A stretch of DNA of 64,000 bases from Sipunculus nudus (lineage: Eukaryota; Annelida; Sipuncula; Golfingiida; Sipunculidae), in NCBI GenBank assembly GCA_026874595.1, contig CM049318.1, positions 53,038,750 through 53,102,749 on the forward strand. Reading direction: 5' to 3'. Positions 13,318 through 24,561 of this stretch are shown here, piece by piece (position 1 is the stretch's first letter; every line of letters begins with the position of its first letter). The position numbers and the translations under genes are program-made. The notes below the pieces were generated by a model that ran no database searches, was not told the origin of the DNA, and saw only the letters and a list, made by a program, of their open reading frames with translations.

Positions 13318-13773
13318 CAGAAACTTAATACCCGTGTATATTAACCCAAATCGTCACCAGCTGGTTCCGCACTGTCAACATCACTCTATTCAATGATAAG
13401 GAAGCATTATCTGTATTAACTTCTGTCGGTTTATTGGACTGGTAATCGGATAAAACGTCGACTGGATGAAATATTAAGACGCTATCTGTTTAACACGTTA
13501 ACCACCACAACCTTGCAGGTTTAAATCGATTTGCTTGTCTAATTTAGTTTTAAATGTTTTCAGACGGCTCGACATGTTTCAAATTTAAGTATCACTGCCA
13601 AAGCTAACGACGGGTAAATTTTATTCACAGCGAACTGTTTTTCTCTCAAACGCTCTATAATTATATCAGTAAAGAGTATTTATTCCCATAACTCTTGAGT
13701 ATTATGGAAATAAAAGTCTGAAAGGAGAGTAAAGTTTATCGATAGACTGGTGAGATTTATTAATGGGCGTATA
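13318..13773 (+). repeat. Terminal partial satellite monomer M7
   Basis: About 450 bp of the next monomer. An A monomer would be expected, but it carries the B-form variable block ('aacgacgggtaaattttatt' near 13,605), so the A/B alternation breaks down at the edge. Similarity stops shortly after 'gatagactggtgagattt'. Confidence 0.85.
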
Positions 13774-15867
13774 TAATCGAATAATAATATAATCCCACGG
13801 GTGTACCAAGATATAATGATACGTTAATGACGTTGAATACGCTACAAATTGATTCAGTTTTACATTCTCCTTATAACACAAAACTCCTTTTTGAAGCTCT
13901 AATATCCAATGGTTTGGTGCGTCCTTGACTTCCCAATTGTTCTTCTTATTAAAAGCCCTGCAAATCTTGCTGTGTCTAAATCGTACTGACACGCTGTATA
14001 ATAAAAGTACTTATACATGTTTTCTATGTCCAAACGTGCCACCGTCGTATTCCTGCGCTTCATGCAAGGAAAGTCCTATGAGAAATTTCGTTTATTTTTT
14101 GGTATTTTACAAGCAGAAATGTTCCAGGAATGAATCAATGAGATCGTAAGGTATGTGCGTAATATTAATATCACGATATATAATATTATTTTCCTCTAAA
14201 TAAACCGGTGCGAATTTTAGAAGCATTGTCACCAAACATACGACGCATTTATTAGACTGTATGGGGATTTGCAACAAGGGAAATTCGTGATGCTAGTTCC
14301 TTACCAAACCCACCACTGACGGTAGGCTTTTGCCATTTAACTGTCATCTGAATTCCACCGGGGGTTTGTACTATACAAGGACTCTCCTTTCGCAGATGGT
14401 ATTTCATCATGTATCAATTAGTAAATACAGACGTTAATTAATTACTATAGCTGAGACCATATACTTGCTGTTCCCTAATGACGGAACAACCTTTGAATCA
14501 ACAACCTCCTGCGCGCCATTTCGCGAAAGCATAACCGAATGTGTAATGTCGAAAACATGAAAAATGCATGATACACAGTGCGCCACTTTTCGACCATTCG
14601 CCCAGACAACAATATGTCCTAATTCAAGTCCTACCTACTTAACCAATCCATATTTTCTTTTTAAAAAGTAAATTATATAAAATGAGCTCTGCAAATCATC
14701 ATTATCGTACATACGTAATAATTTCACCATAAATATTAAAATATTAATGATTTAACAATGTCCACAACGGAAGGTAAATGGAATCTATATCAGTCATTAA
14801 CACGATGCAAGACTGGTTTTCTATAATAATTAGTTAAATGAGCTGAACTCCGTATATTGTCCGGATAATATTACGAAATAACTCCTTAATATAATGGATT
14901 TATTCAAAACCTAATTTAATTTGCCGGGAAGTTAATGCCGTTTTCAAGCCGAGACACCGGCTGATGGATTAACTTTCCTAACAAAACATGCCGTACGACT
15001 GGTTATATCAAATCCACTGTATCAAGGGCCATGTTTATTAGGCCTCATTCCAATATCTCTTTCTTGAATCTATATGTACAACCAAAGCCCCATAGATATC
15101 AGGTAGCAAAGAACTATCCGTTTGAAATGTCACCTAATCAAAATGGATACACGGACTTTTGTATAGGTAACGACAATAGGGCCGACATTCGTGATTTCCA
15201 ACTTCTTTGGCAGAGAAGTTCGTCAGTCTCATCATGTTTTTTCAAGCAATCTCATGCATGTACACTATATCTCCATCAGTTTTACAGTGACGTATGTATT
15301 AAGGGATAGAATTTCGTGACGGCAGTGTTCAATGTTGAACCAGGCACTGGTAAAGGTTTGAGCGCCTATCCATGGATCCCGAGAATGGAGCGTCCGAAAG
15401 AGATTTCAAGCATCATAGGCGATTACCTCCGCGTTCTGAAAGGCCTAAAAAAAATAAATACAAAGGAAGAGTTCTGAAAGGACACCCGCCTATTATGACC
15501 ACCTGTCTATTAAGACCACCCGTGAGTTAACCAAATGCATTCACACTGGTTATAATCTACCTGTCCTGTGAATGGCCATATAAGCCAGTTTGATAATTGC
15601 ACAGGTTTCACTGTATCACCATTCCATACAGTCATAGAAACAGTTAAGAAAATTGAACTTCTTACCATATATTTGCTTCGCATATCTTAAAGTTACAAGC
15701 ATGAACTTGTACAACCGGATCTTTCCCTTAATGGCAATAAATTTGACTCTTGAAATTTGTTATGAGTACACTTATTTTTACTAAGCATTCTGGAATTGTC
15801 TGCAAGGTTATTTTGACCGGAATGGGGAAATTCAAGATCGTACCAGCTCTATAAACATCACAGCGAT
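13774..15867. other. Single-copy AT-rich DNA, no gene recognised
   Basis: Sequence to the right of the satellite array. Short reading frames occur (for example 15,031-15,309 plus, 92 codons), but none resembles a known domain or shows splice-site context, so none is called. A small nested hairpin lies at 14,929-14,975. Confidence 0.6.
14929..14975. repeat. Nested hairpin
   Basis: The outer arms AAGTTAAT and ATTAACTT enclose inner arms AGCCG and CGGCT separated by six bases. It could be the remnant of a small foldback element. No flanking duplication was found. Confidence 0.45.
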
Positions 15868-16060
15868 TTAACCGGACAGTCTAGTGGTAACAAGCTCGGC
15901 TCTCTCCGCTGGCGACTAGGGTTTGATCCCCGGCGTGGGAATCTCTAAGAGATGTAGTAGCCGGGCGAAGGTCGGTGGTTTTCTGGGGGTCCTCTTGTTT
16001 ATTTTCAAATCTCAAGACTATACTGAACGCCACCATATGAGCCGTGGATTTTTAGTGCCT
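15868..16060 (+). mobile_element. tRNA-derived SINE, family 1
   Basis: The head resembles a tRNA: an A-box-like 'tagtggtaacaag' near 15,883 and a B box GGTTTGATCCC at 15,920-15,930 (one change from GGTTCGANNCC). The body contains 'gtcggtggttttctggggg' and 'tgaacgccacc'. Other copies of the family are at 23,040-23,212 (minus) and 57,027-57,200 (plus). SINEs are copied by partner LINEs after polymerase III transcription. This copy is old, with a mutated B box. Confidence 0.8.
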
Positions 16061-16299
16061 ATACGGTTAGGTATTATAAGTATTGGCAATCAAGTAAAAA
16101 ATATAAGTTAAAATTTAATCAGATAAATTAACTAATAGATCCTGCTGGACCCTGCCATAGCATCTCATCATTATATCTCTGATTTAGTGGACAACATAAT
16201 TGATTATTATTACTGTTAATTATTAAATAATTAAATAATCAATTAAGTCTTGGTTGTCCTGATCCTTTTATGACGTATCTTCACTGGAGAGTCAATATG

Positions 16300-16355
<56 letters not shown>

Positions 16356-17739
16356 AATAAACAGCTTTTTATGACATCTTTTTTTCGCTCTGCTTTGGGT
16401 TTATAACATTTTTCCAAGTTGTTCCCATGTCATAAATCAAGTCAAACTGGCGTTTTTTACGTTCCTTTTCTTCCTCATTGTCACCGCCATACCCGTGTCC
16501 CATGGTACCTTTTAAACAACATCCAAAACGTATTTACGTTCAGAATAAATAAACTCTTGTTGTTGCTACAGTAATAATATTTTTTTATCTTTCACATGAA
16601 CCGCAACCGATCAGGCATAAAATTTAATAAAACCAAGCATTAACTTTAAAAATGTGGCCCTGGATTAGCTCTATCGGGACATATTAGAAACAGTATATCG
16701 TCCCAAATTGTCAGCTGAACAAATTCACTAGCATGTAATGGCTCGTCCACGCCGGGAAGCACTGATCGGGATAATACCACGCGCCAAATCTATAAATTTA
16801 TGCCAATTTTATTGTTAATCCTCAATCTATTACCCCGTATTATATTAATCCAGTCCGATATTAAGGCCAATTCTTATGGATCCAAGAAGACGAAAATATA
16901 AATAAAAAAAATTAATTATGGCATTAACTGCTGCGCAGAAGTTAATAATTCTGGCGGAACGGATAAATATTTTTTGTTTATAAATTTTAATCATAATTTT
17001 AATTTTATAACTTAATTTTTAATTCCCTATTTAGGCATTTTTATAGTTAACATTTCATTGTTCATCCAGACATTTTGCTAATAAAACACATCCGGAGGCT
17101 TTTGTAATACGGAGGATTATACTTTAGACATCTACCAGGCATTGAACGCATCGTTGGATTTCCGTTTACAAATAACGTGATCTGTGTCATAATGATCGAG
17201 TTCTTGTCCATAATGCTGCGATTATAAACAATGCTACGTGATAAACACTTAGTATATAACGCTTTGAGCTATTCATTTTAAGGGCCGGATATACCATATC
17301 TTAGAAAGGGGGCTAAACACCCGGCACAAGTAAAAAAGTAAGCTGGGAGTGCTATGGTCTGTTCCACAGTGGGAACCGGGATGGCCATTGAAATTTGTTA
17401 ATCTTTTCATATATTTACAGAACAGTTCCAAAAAGTAAAATGAATTGAAGGAATGGGTCGTAGGCCTATAATTGGCTAGAAAGAAACCAAAACCATACCT
17501 TGCTTAATGTTTGAGTAATTCATTAATACCAACATCTGAAAAAAAAAGTCTAGATTTTACAACATTAAAGTCCGACTGATGAAGGTCAAGGTCACAGGTC
17601 ACATTTAAAAGCTGTTTCCTGAGTGTTTGGTATCATACATATTCTAAAATATGTAACTATAAAAGTGAGACTGCCAAAAAATGCGAGACTATGTCACCAT
17701 GGAAACAAGGTACAGATAAACCAAAGATTTGATATTATC
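16061..17739. other. Single-copy AT-rich DNA, no gene recognised
   Basis: Contains the (AT)n tract at 16,297-16,355 and otherwise no recognisable gene, domain or repeat. Short frames are not supported. Confidence 0.55.
16297..16355. repeat. (AT)n microsatellite with GT interruptions
   Basis: Alternating TA broken by two 'tgta' interruptions. Confidence 0.9.
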
Positions 17740-18160
17740 GGCTTCTGTGGCTCAGGGGTAGAGCACAGGACTCCAAGCAGGGAGGTAGTGAGTTCAAATC
17801 GAGACCGAGGAGCGGTGAGATTTTAAGGGTCGACACCAACCCAGGGTGAGCGCTCTGCAGGCTTAATGGGGAGGTTGTGCCCGACAGCCGTGTATCACTC
17901 ACAAACGGGTGCGTCTTTGGGAGGTTCCTCGGTGTTATGACCAAGCTATTCGGATGATTACACAGCCAGGACCTGAAGGTGCGGTAGACCCCAGACATGA
18001 TTGGGACCAAGATACAGAATAAGAATGACAGGAAGTGAGTGCTACCGCCCTGTTAGGTAGTCCCAAACTGGAATGGAACTCTGCAGATGTGAATAGTTAT
18101 TAGCTTAAGACTTAGATAAGTCAATGTTAAAAATGGAGGCGGTAACCTCCGCAAAAAAAA
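17740..18160 (+). mobile_element. tRNA-derived SINE, family 2, near full length
   Basis: The tRNA-like head begins 'ttctgtggctcaggggtag' (A box near 17,748) with a B box GAGTTCAAATC at 17,790-17,800. A long body follows ('gcaggcttaatggggaggttgtgcc', 'gcgtctttgggaggttcctcggtgtt', 'gacaggaagtgagtgctaccgccc'), ending in the small palindrome GGAGGCGGTAACCTCC and an A tail. A direct repeat ATATTAT on both sides (17,732-17,738 and 18,161-18,167) may be the target-site duplication. Diverged copies at 33,130-33,495 and 45,797-46,192, both minus, define its extent. Confidence 0.85.
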
Positions 18161-18306
18161 ATATTATGAAAAAAAATGGCATATTATAAATGTTGGTTTT
18201 ACATAAGTGTTAGGCAGTCATCAGCTTTGATATAAAACTGTGTGATAATATTAAAGTTCAGAATAAAATCTGCAAAATGTCAATAGGCACCTTCTGGTAG
18301 AACAGA

Positions 18307-18695
18307 CTATTATAACCGGAATCCCACCTACTAATTTTTCCGGCAGGCAAAAAAAAATCTGCCGAATCAGCTGGATCGGTCGATGTGAGGGTGCTGTCTG
18401 CCAGATTTATAAAAATGTTCTATCCAGCCGGAAAATTCGGTATTCATGTGATGACGGAACCGAAAAAAAATCGGCTTATTAACAGCCTATCTTTCCTTCT
18501 TTTTACCATTCCTGGCGCCAATAATAATCCTGGAGGCGAAATTAGAAGTGACCAAAATGACCTGGAAAATCTCGTAATCTTCACAAAAAATCGGTAGATT
18601 TACGGCCACACCGGCCGATGGGACGTGTACTTTCTTTTTACGTTAAAAATCAGCCGACTATAAAAAAACAGTAGATGGAAGGCCGGCTTATAGTA
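18307..18695. mobile_element. Foldback MITE, ~390 bp
   Basis: The left end (18,307-18,339, 'ctattataaccggaatccc...' onward to the T run) and the right end (18,662-18,695) are inverted complements over about 33 bp with a few mismatches; the shared core is TATAA-CCGG-CCA-CTACT-TTTT. The interior has further short inverted repeats (CGGCAG/CTGCCG near 18,340-18,364). There is no transposase frame. The reading frame at 18,385-18,597 lies inside and is not considered coding. The superfamily is undetermined. Confidence 0.7.
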
Positions 18696-18751
18696 GAATG
18701 TATAACTAACTCTCGCTTGCAGAAGTATAAAGAAGAAAGTTCGACACTGCT

Positions 18752-18852
<101 letters not shown>

Positions 18853-19005
18853 TAGCGTCTGTATGACACATTTCAAATATATATATTTAATCACATTTCA
18901 AATACAATTAAATATAAGGTTTCAGAAAAAAGGGATTATGTTTCCAGCATATGTTAATTCTAAACCAGGTTTAGATATAATGCTTCATAAAGTAAACTCA
19001 TTAAA
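18853..19005 (+). repeat. Local direct duplication, left copy
   Basis: From 'tagcgtctgtatgacac' through 'tttccagcatatgttaattc' and 'taaaccaggtttagatataa' it matches 19,582-19,776 in the same orientation, with small indels. Confidence 0.85.
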
Positions 19006-19171
19006 ATATACATATCTATGTGTATGTATTCGCTAAAAAAAGTGAGAACCTATTAATCAGATCCTATCCATTTTTTTTATATTATGCTTGTAGCAATTAT
19101 GCTTGTATGTAGCATAATAAAGACAGAAACAATACTGATAGAAACAATGAGAAAACAAAGGCAGATAAGGA

Positions 19172-19352
19172 AGATCCATGAAAAGCAGAAACTGGATCGC
19201 GGAAGGAGATCCATGAAAAGCAGAAACTGGATCGCGGAAGGAGATCCATGAAAAGCAGAAACTGAATCGCGGAAGGAGATCCATGAAAAGCAGAAACTGG
19301 ATCGCGGAAGGAGATCCATGAAAAGCAGAAACTGGATCTCGGAAGGAAATCA
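19172..19352. repeat. 35-bp minisatellite, five copies
   Basis: The unit begins GATCCATGAAAAGCAG and ends with TCGCGGAAGG. Starts are at 19,173, 19,208, 19,243, 19,278 and 19,313. Because 35 is not a multiple of three and the unit lacks minus-strand stops, all three minus frames stay open. This explains three overlapping frames of 80-120 codons, which are not genes. Confidence 0.95.
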
Positions 19353-19510
19353 TTAGCATTCATTTTTTTTAGCAGAGAGAAGCGCAAAGGCTCAAGCTTA
19401 CACCATTTCCAAGTACTTCTGATATTTCCAAGCGCCACGCCAAGCCAACATGAGAACACCGTAAAGTTTCATATGTCCTCGGTGGCGTCAAATTATCTTC
19501 CAGATTGTGT

Positions 19511-19536
19511 GGGGGGGGGGGACTCGACTCGTAGAG

Positions 19537-19566
<30 letters not shown>
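19511..19566. repeat. G run followed by (CA)n
   Basis: An 11-base G run at 19,511-19,521, the short palindromic stretch 'gactcgactcgtagagtc', then about 14 CA units. Confidence 0.9.
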
Positions 19567-19569
<3 letters not shown>

Positions 19570-19581
19570 TTTATACCTTTA

Positions 19582-19776
19582 AAGCGTCTGTATGGCACTT
19601 TTCATACATATTAGCGTCCGCATGATAGATTTAAAATATATATATATACTTAATAACATTTCAAATATATTTTAATTTAGTATGAGGTCTCTGAAAATAA
19701 GGTATGATGTTTCCAGTATATGTTAATTCTAAACCAGGTTAAGATATAATATTTCATGTAGCAAACTCATCAATAG
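19582..19776 (+). repeat. Local direct duplication, right copy
   Basis: Matches 18,853-19,005. The opening motif 'agcgtc(t/c)g(t/c)atg' is itself doubled (19,582 and 19,612). The 35-bp minisatellite lies between the two copies. Confidence 0.85.
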
Positions 19777-20204
19777 AACCAATTATTTTTATTATTTCAT
19801 GTTTTAGTATATTTCAGTTGCAATATCTAAATTATGTTCTCTAAAAAGCGGGAGAAGATGACATTGACCGGCACCACCCAACCCCTCCCCCCTGACAAAA
19901 AGTGTGTGTGTGTGGGGGGGGGGGGGGGATAATCCTCCCTATATTGACGCCCCTGTATGTTCTTCTTAGGATGAGGTCAGATATTCCCTCCTCATTTATG
20001 TGGGTAATTAGCTGCCTTGGTTGAGGTCTGCGCTCTCTGAGTCCATCTTGCTTGTTTAAACAAGAAATTTTTTGATCTCAGAAGCACCTGTCATTTAAAG
20101 ATAACAGCTTCCAGGTGATGACACATCCTTAGAACTCCTCATAGATTACATATCTGCAGATAAATATAATAAAGTGATCTTAAGATCATATCCTCTAAAT
20201 ATAA

Positions 20205-20248
<44 letters not shown>

Positions 20249-22119
20249 TACATAAAAAGCAGACCAAAATTCACTTTTTAAAATTAGATTTAAATAAAAT
20301 ATTGAGCTGCAAGGCTTATAATGTTCCCGGAAACTGAACTGCAGCCGCATCTGGTCAAATTTACAGAACTTATTAGTATATTTATAAGCTGTAAAAGAAT
20401 AGATATTTATATATCGGAAATGAAAGTCTCCGGGTCTGATCCCGCTTCAAAAAGATGGATATAAAAATACATGTATCAATATAATTTCCAGGTCTCTTTT
20501 CATGCTATCTACATTTTTCCAGTCCCGCAGAATTATTGTGAAATACATATACAGAGAATGGCCTTACACGCTTAAATTACTGGCTAACGGATGTACATAC
20601 AATACAAAGCCGACGCCGCTGGGTCGTCTGCTCCGTCTGTAACCTTTCTGACCTACCGTACATACACGTTTGAGTGACGATGACAAGTGTCTGTCGTCGG
20701 TCCACCCAAGACCAATGGCGCCACTCCTTGCAAATTGTTCACAGATTGATACAGCTGCCCCATACAGAAGCTTTCTGGGTATACTGTGTCTCCAGTTAGT
20801 CATTAATGCTGACTTAGAAACATACTGGAGCCGCAGATATATAATATACTGCGTTTTTTATCGGATATTGATTCATTTTAGTCTGTATTGTGTTATATCA
20901 TTTTAATTTGTGTCATCTTTTCTTATATTTTATCAGTCCTCGAAACCTCCCACCTTGTGAAACTCGACGACACCTGTCCCGATTGTTGGACAACCTCAAA
21001 TCAAGAACAACAAATATTTATCCTTACATATTATTTCCTGACATACCTGTCACTGTGTAACCAGCATTGGCCATGGAAGGGGTTGTTATGGCAAGTATGC
21101 AATATTTAGCTGTTTAATGGATCTTTCCCTTTACACTTGCGACACCTGTCGGCGACAATTGACACTGAATGTCCGGGTGCTTCTTCTCCGATGATTTACA
21201 GTAACAAACAAACCTGATCCGTACCTTTATGCTTAGGTTTCTTACCGGAGTTTCTGGTTTGTATTTGATTTTATTTTTGACATATTCTGTGATAAATCTG
21301 TCATAAAATTAACATGGAGAACGTCTTTTCTTTGTTGAATTTAGTTTATATTTTTATTTTGTTGTCATATAAAGATAAATATATTTATTACAATACATGA
21401 ACTCATTACTTCCCGAAGAAAAGATGGGGAAACATATGTTTCTTTTCATTCAGTATTAGCACGATTAAGTTCAGATTTTATATCTTGATCATTGATCAGA
21501 TTACTATAAAATGGTTGTCAATGGAATATTATATAAATGTATGCATATTATTTTTGTTTGGTTAACCGAAAATCATTTTAAGTGGAGTTTTCTCTCCCCT
21601 TTTTATAAGGTTGGGGAATTTTTCGGCGGAGGGTTGGTGCTTTCGCCAAGTGGATTATTATCTGAGGGATCGGTTGCATTTGCAGAAAATAATGTTTAAT
21701 TTTGAAATGTGAGTTTGCTGTTGTGCTTTTCGGAGGGGGGGGATCCTTTAACAGTTTTATTTTAAGTGATAGTAAAAGTAATAACAGAAAAAGTAATAGT
21801 ATTTGTTACAAGTTACGTATAAAACGTTCAAAGTAATGGCTAATGATAATAGGAAAGCACTCATGTGTCATACATGCGCCATAATTGAAACTAATAACAT
21901 ACCAATTTCATATATACGCTGTCAAGTGAGGTTTCTTGCAAATTGATACTGGGCCGCTAAGTTACCTGACTCTGGCGATGAAAAGCCTTCACGGTATCGA
22001 TGTAATCATTTGATAGTGAGGCTGTGTGCTGCAGTGAACACCAGACAGTTACTATGGAGAAATCAACGTTATGCACATAGGACAGTCACCCGGATTGTCT
22101 ATTAACTATAACACACTTA
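19777..22119. other. Single-copy DNA with microsatellites, no gene recognised
   Basis: Contains (GT)n plus a 15-base G run at 19,902-19,928 and (AT)n at 20,209-20,245. A GC-richer patch at about 20,580-20,830 has overlapping frames on both strands (minus 20,564-20,803, 79 codons; plus 20,670-20,906), but no recognisable domain. It is noted only as a possible exon or regulatory patch. Confidence 0.5.
20209..20245. repeat. (AT)n microsatellite
   Basis: Pure TA alternation. Confidence 0.9.
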
Positions 22120-22430
22120 GAAATCTGCCTTCACCGCCATGTGAGGGGGCCCCTGGTGTGGGACGCTTCCCAAAATATGTTTGTATTTACTTATCCGATC
22201 CATTTTAACGGGCCCATTCGTGCATAAGTGACTTTGCTTTCGTGAATAATCCTCGATAGTGTTCCTGAATCCCGATTATGTGCCGGATCCACACCAAAAT
22301 CTAATAGATTCCTTGTTGACCATTCCCGAAGTACCTTCAACATTTCAGGAGATTCCGTTTATTATTTCGTGAGCTATGTTGTGAGCAAACACACATACAC
22401 ACACACACAAACACACGAACGGGGATACGG
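22120..22430 (+). mobile_element. Dispersed repeat family 3 (CACCAAAATC family), copy a
   Basis: Shares with three other places in the window the ordered landmarks 'aaatctgc', 'cggcccat..cattcgtgcata', 'ccggatccacaccaaaatc', 'cccgaa(a/g)t' and 'gtgagttatgttgtgaac', then (AC)n and 'cacgaacggggt'. No polymerase III boxes or reading frame are visible. The CA-rich tail fits a non-autonomous retroelement or a LINE 3' end. All four copies have the same orientation. Confidence 0.7.
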
Positions 22431-23039
22431 CGATACAGTTTTTAAATAACGATATTTTTCAATTTTCATTAAACATGCTTTTAAATGATTTTTTTTTTTA
22501 ATTATAAATTGTTTCTGTTGCAGATTTAGACATCTAATTTGGTTTGGATTTATGACAGGCTTGAAGCGAAAGCCGCCTCCGTGTCTAAAGACATTTAGTA
22601 GGAAATGTTAAAGTAGGCCTGGTATACCATTGACCACAGATTAATACCAGGAAATATGCGTGTCCGCTTGAACACAGCCATAATGATTAATCTCACATTA
22701 ATTTTCTCTCCTGACATTTTATGGAAACTGCACGAGGCAATATAACAATACTGTTGTTTAGGAACTTCAGCCTTGCAATATGGTACACGGCTGTGATTGT
22801 ACACACAACCTATACATCTCTGTAGGTAAATCATAGTCCAGAATTCTATAACTGCGAGTTATTTGCACATCTAAGACGTAAAGAAAGTTTGTTTTCAAAG
22901 GTTTCTTAGAGTAGTGTAGAAAAAGTATTATACGTACTTTGTATAACATACTAATGAACGAAGCACATTAATAAGTATATATAAACTTATTTATTTTACA
23001 CGGATTGTACAAATAGTTTTTATAACTAATCGCGACATT
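22431..23039. other. AT-rich DNA, nothing recognised
   Basis: Short frames on the minus strand (22,595-22,834; 22,767-22,949) have no supporting features. Confidence 0.5.
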
Positions 23040-23212
23040 CCCCATGCCTTAAATGGGGGCGTTCGGTAGACTGTATAGAAGGAGGAAGCCGGAGAACCCG
23101 GATAAAACAACCGGCCTCGGACGGGCAACTACAACCCACTCTCATGGCCTCACCGGCTTTCGAACCCGGGTCGCCAGTGGAGCGAGCCAAACGTTTTACC
23201 TCTCGACTGTCC
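23040..23212 (-). mobile_element. tRNA-derived SINE, family 1, minus copy
   Basis: Reading the minus strand from 23,212: 'ggacagtcgagaggtaaaac' (A box), 'ggctcgctccactggcgac', then an intact B box GGTTCGAAAGC (about 23,155-23,165), and the body 'ccggttgttttatccgggtt'. This is the best preserved head of the three copies. Confidence 0.85.
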
Positions 23213-23716
23213 AGCAATATTTGCATTGTTCGTGTTTGAATTAACTTACCTGCATAAACATTTCTTGTCTAATATTTCACAAGATAAAGAATTATTAATA
23301 ATAAATATGTCATATATTATATATACATACATTACTTAATTTAAAAAAACACTGATTTCCTATCAATTGAATACAATTAAAATATCGCAATACGTATCGC
23401 AAAGCGCTACCACATTTCGCAATATATAGCAATACGAAATTTGCAGGCGATATCCGGCCCGACATATTACTTTATAATAACTCAGGGTTAATTATAAATA
23501 TAAAGTATATAGTAAAATTCCAAACACTAACTGAAGTATGAATGTAACATTCTCTGTAATCGCCTTTATGATTTATTAATTACATACTGAATAATATTTT
23601 ACATTATAATTATATATTAATTTACATTGTGTAAAATTATGCAAAATTATATATATAAATAATAAAGTTATATATAATATATTATAACTTAATTATGATC
23701 AGTTGTTTTTTTTATG

Positions 23717-23782
<66 letters not shown>

Positions 23783-23819
23783 CAGAAGAAAACTGGCGTC
23801 GTACTGTGGTGATAATTGA
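23213..23819. other. Very AT-rich DNA with (AT)n at 23,720-23,780
   Basis: Low-complexity AT sequence including a ~60 bp pure TA run. No gene seen. Confidence 0.7.
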
Positions 23820-24561
23820 AGCATACATTTATGACGCTATCCACTGGCTGTTGTTATTGACTTGGCGGTGTGGATCGCTTATTCAGCCCACATGGTCCTG
23901 TCTCACTCGGAGAGCTGATCTCAGGGAAGAGAGCAGTCAAACGCGAAGTGGTCTTCGGTACTGAGAGAGTCTACCTTCGATACAACAAGGTCGCCTTGAA
24001 GCGCTTCACAGTGTAGCAACTATCCTTGATCCATAACTTCGTCCTTGCTTCATTCGCGCCTTGCTGGTTGTGGTGAGAGCACTGTTATTGCGCCGCAAGC
24101 TGACACATAGGTGTCTATCCTGACTAGCACCAGAGCAAGTCAGTTGCTGAATACCACTTTTTCGTGCACTTTAAGTGTACCGCTTCTTGCATACCTATGC
24201 TGAAAGTGTCTCACGTGCACTGCACGCCGTTTCCTCCTCCTTAGGCTTGCATAAGACAAGCGCGGCAGACAAAACAAGAGATAAACCTTGTCAAATCTTA
24301 CAGTTTTCTCGGATCATCTACAAATTACTTCACTCTCTACGGATAGGACATCTGTGACACAGCAAAAATCTAGTACTCATTATAGAACACAATAATTTTT
24401 CATTTGGACTTCTTTACTTGTTTCGTACGTGTTAATGCTGTTATAACATATTTATACTGTACATCTTCGTGGACAATTTTTTGTGAGAAGAACAAAGGAC
24501 ACAAGGTCTGGGAGCGAGATTATCTTCAGGAAGGAAACAAGTGTAATGAACATGGCTTTCA
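23820..24561 (+). other. Possible promoter/5' UTR and first coding exon
   Basis: This stretch is clearly less AT-rich than its surroundings and carries no repeat I recognise. Near its end, 'aacATGGCTTTCAAG' is followed at once by GTAGGT: an ATG with A at -3 and G at +4, then a good splice donor (AAG|GTAGGT, donor at 24,562). An in-frame ATG lies six bases upstream (at 24,547). That is what a first exon with a long 5' UTR and a tiny coding part (four to six codons) would look like. I cannot identify a downstream exon, so the gene is unnamed and the call is tentative. The frame at 24,175-24,357 would be a UTR frame under this view. Confidence 0.25.

Larger units (their letters stand above)
1..13773. 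repeat. Satellite array, ~2.2 kb monomers in a ~4.44 kb higher-order repeat
   Basis: Six complete monomers and one partial monomer lie head to tail. The anchor 'cagaa(a/t)cttaataccc' recurs at about 84, 2200, 4429, 6640, 8862, 11070 and 13318, spacings of about 2.12-2.25 kb. Two monomer types alternate: positions one period apart differ clearly, while positions two periods apart (about 4.43-4.46 kb) are nearly identical. The array runs off the left edge of the window. It ends at about 13,773, where the shared text 'gatagactggtgagattt' passes into unrelated sequence. No reading frame is open in all monomers, so this is satellite DNA and not a gene family. I do not recognise it as rDNA, histone, 5S or snRNA repeats. 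Confidence 0.95.

Noticed and set aside
1-13773. rDNA, histone, 5S or snRNA tandem cluster
   Set aside because: No RNA gene, conserved ORF or polymerase III box found in the monomer.
15873-15930. Functional tRNA gene
   Set aside because: Only A- and B-box-like motifs, followed by a non-tRNA body shared with other copies; it is a SINE head.
17740-17812. Functional tRNA gene
   Set aside because: No clean cloverleaf with paired acceptor stem; the repeat body continues for about 340 bp.
19057-19459. Three overlapping minus frames of 80-120 residues
   Set aside because: A 35-bp repeat without stops is open in all three frames; they are the same peptide shifted.
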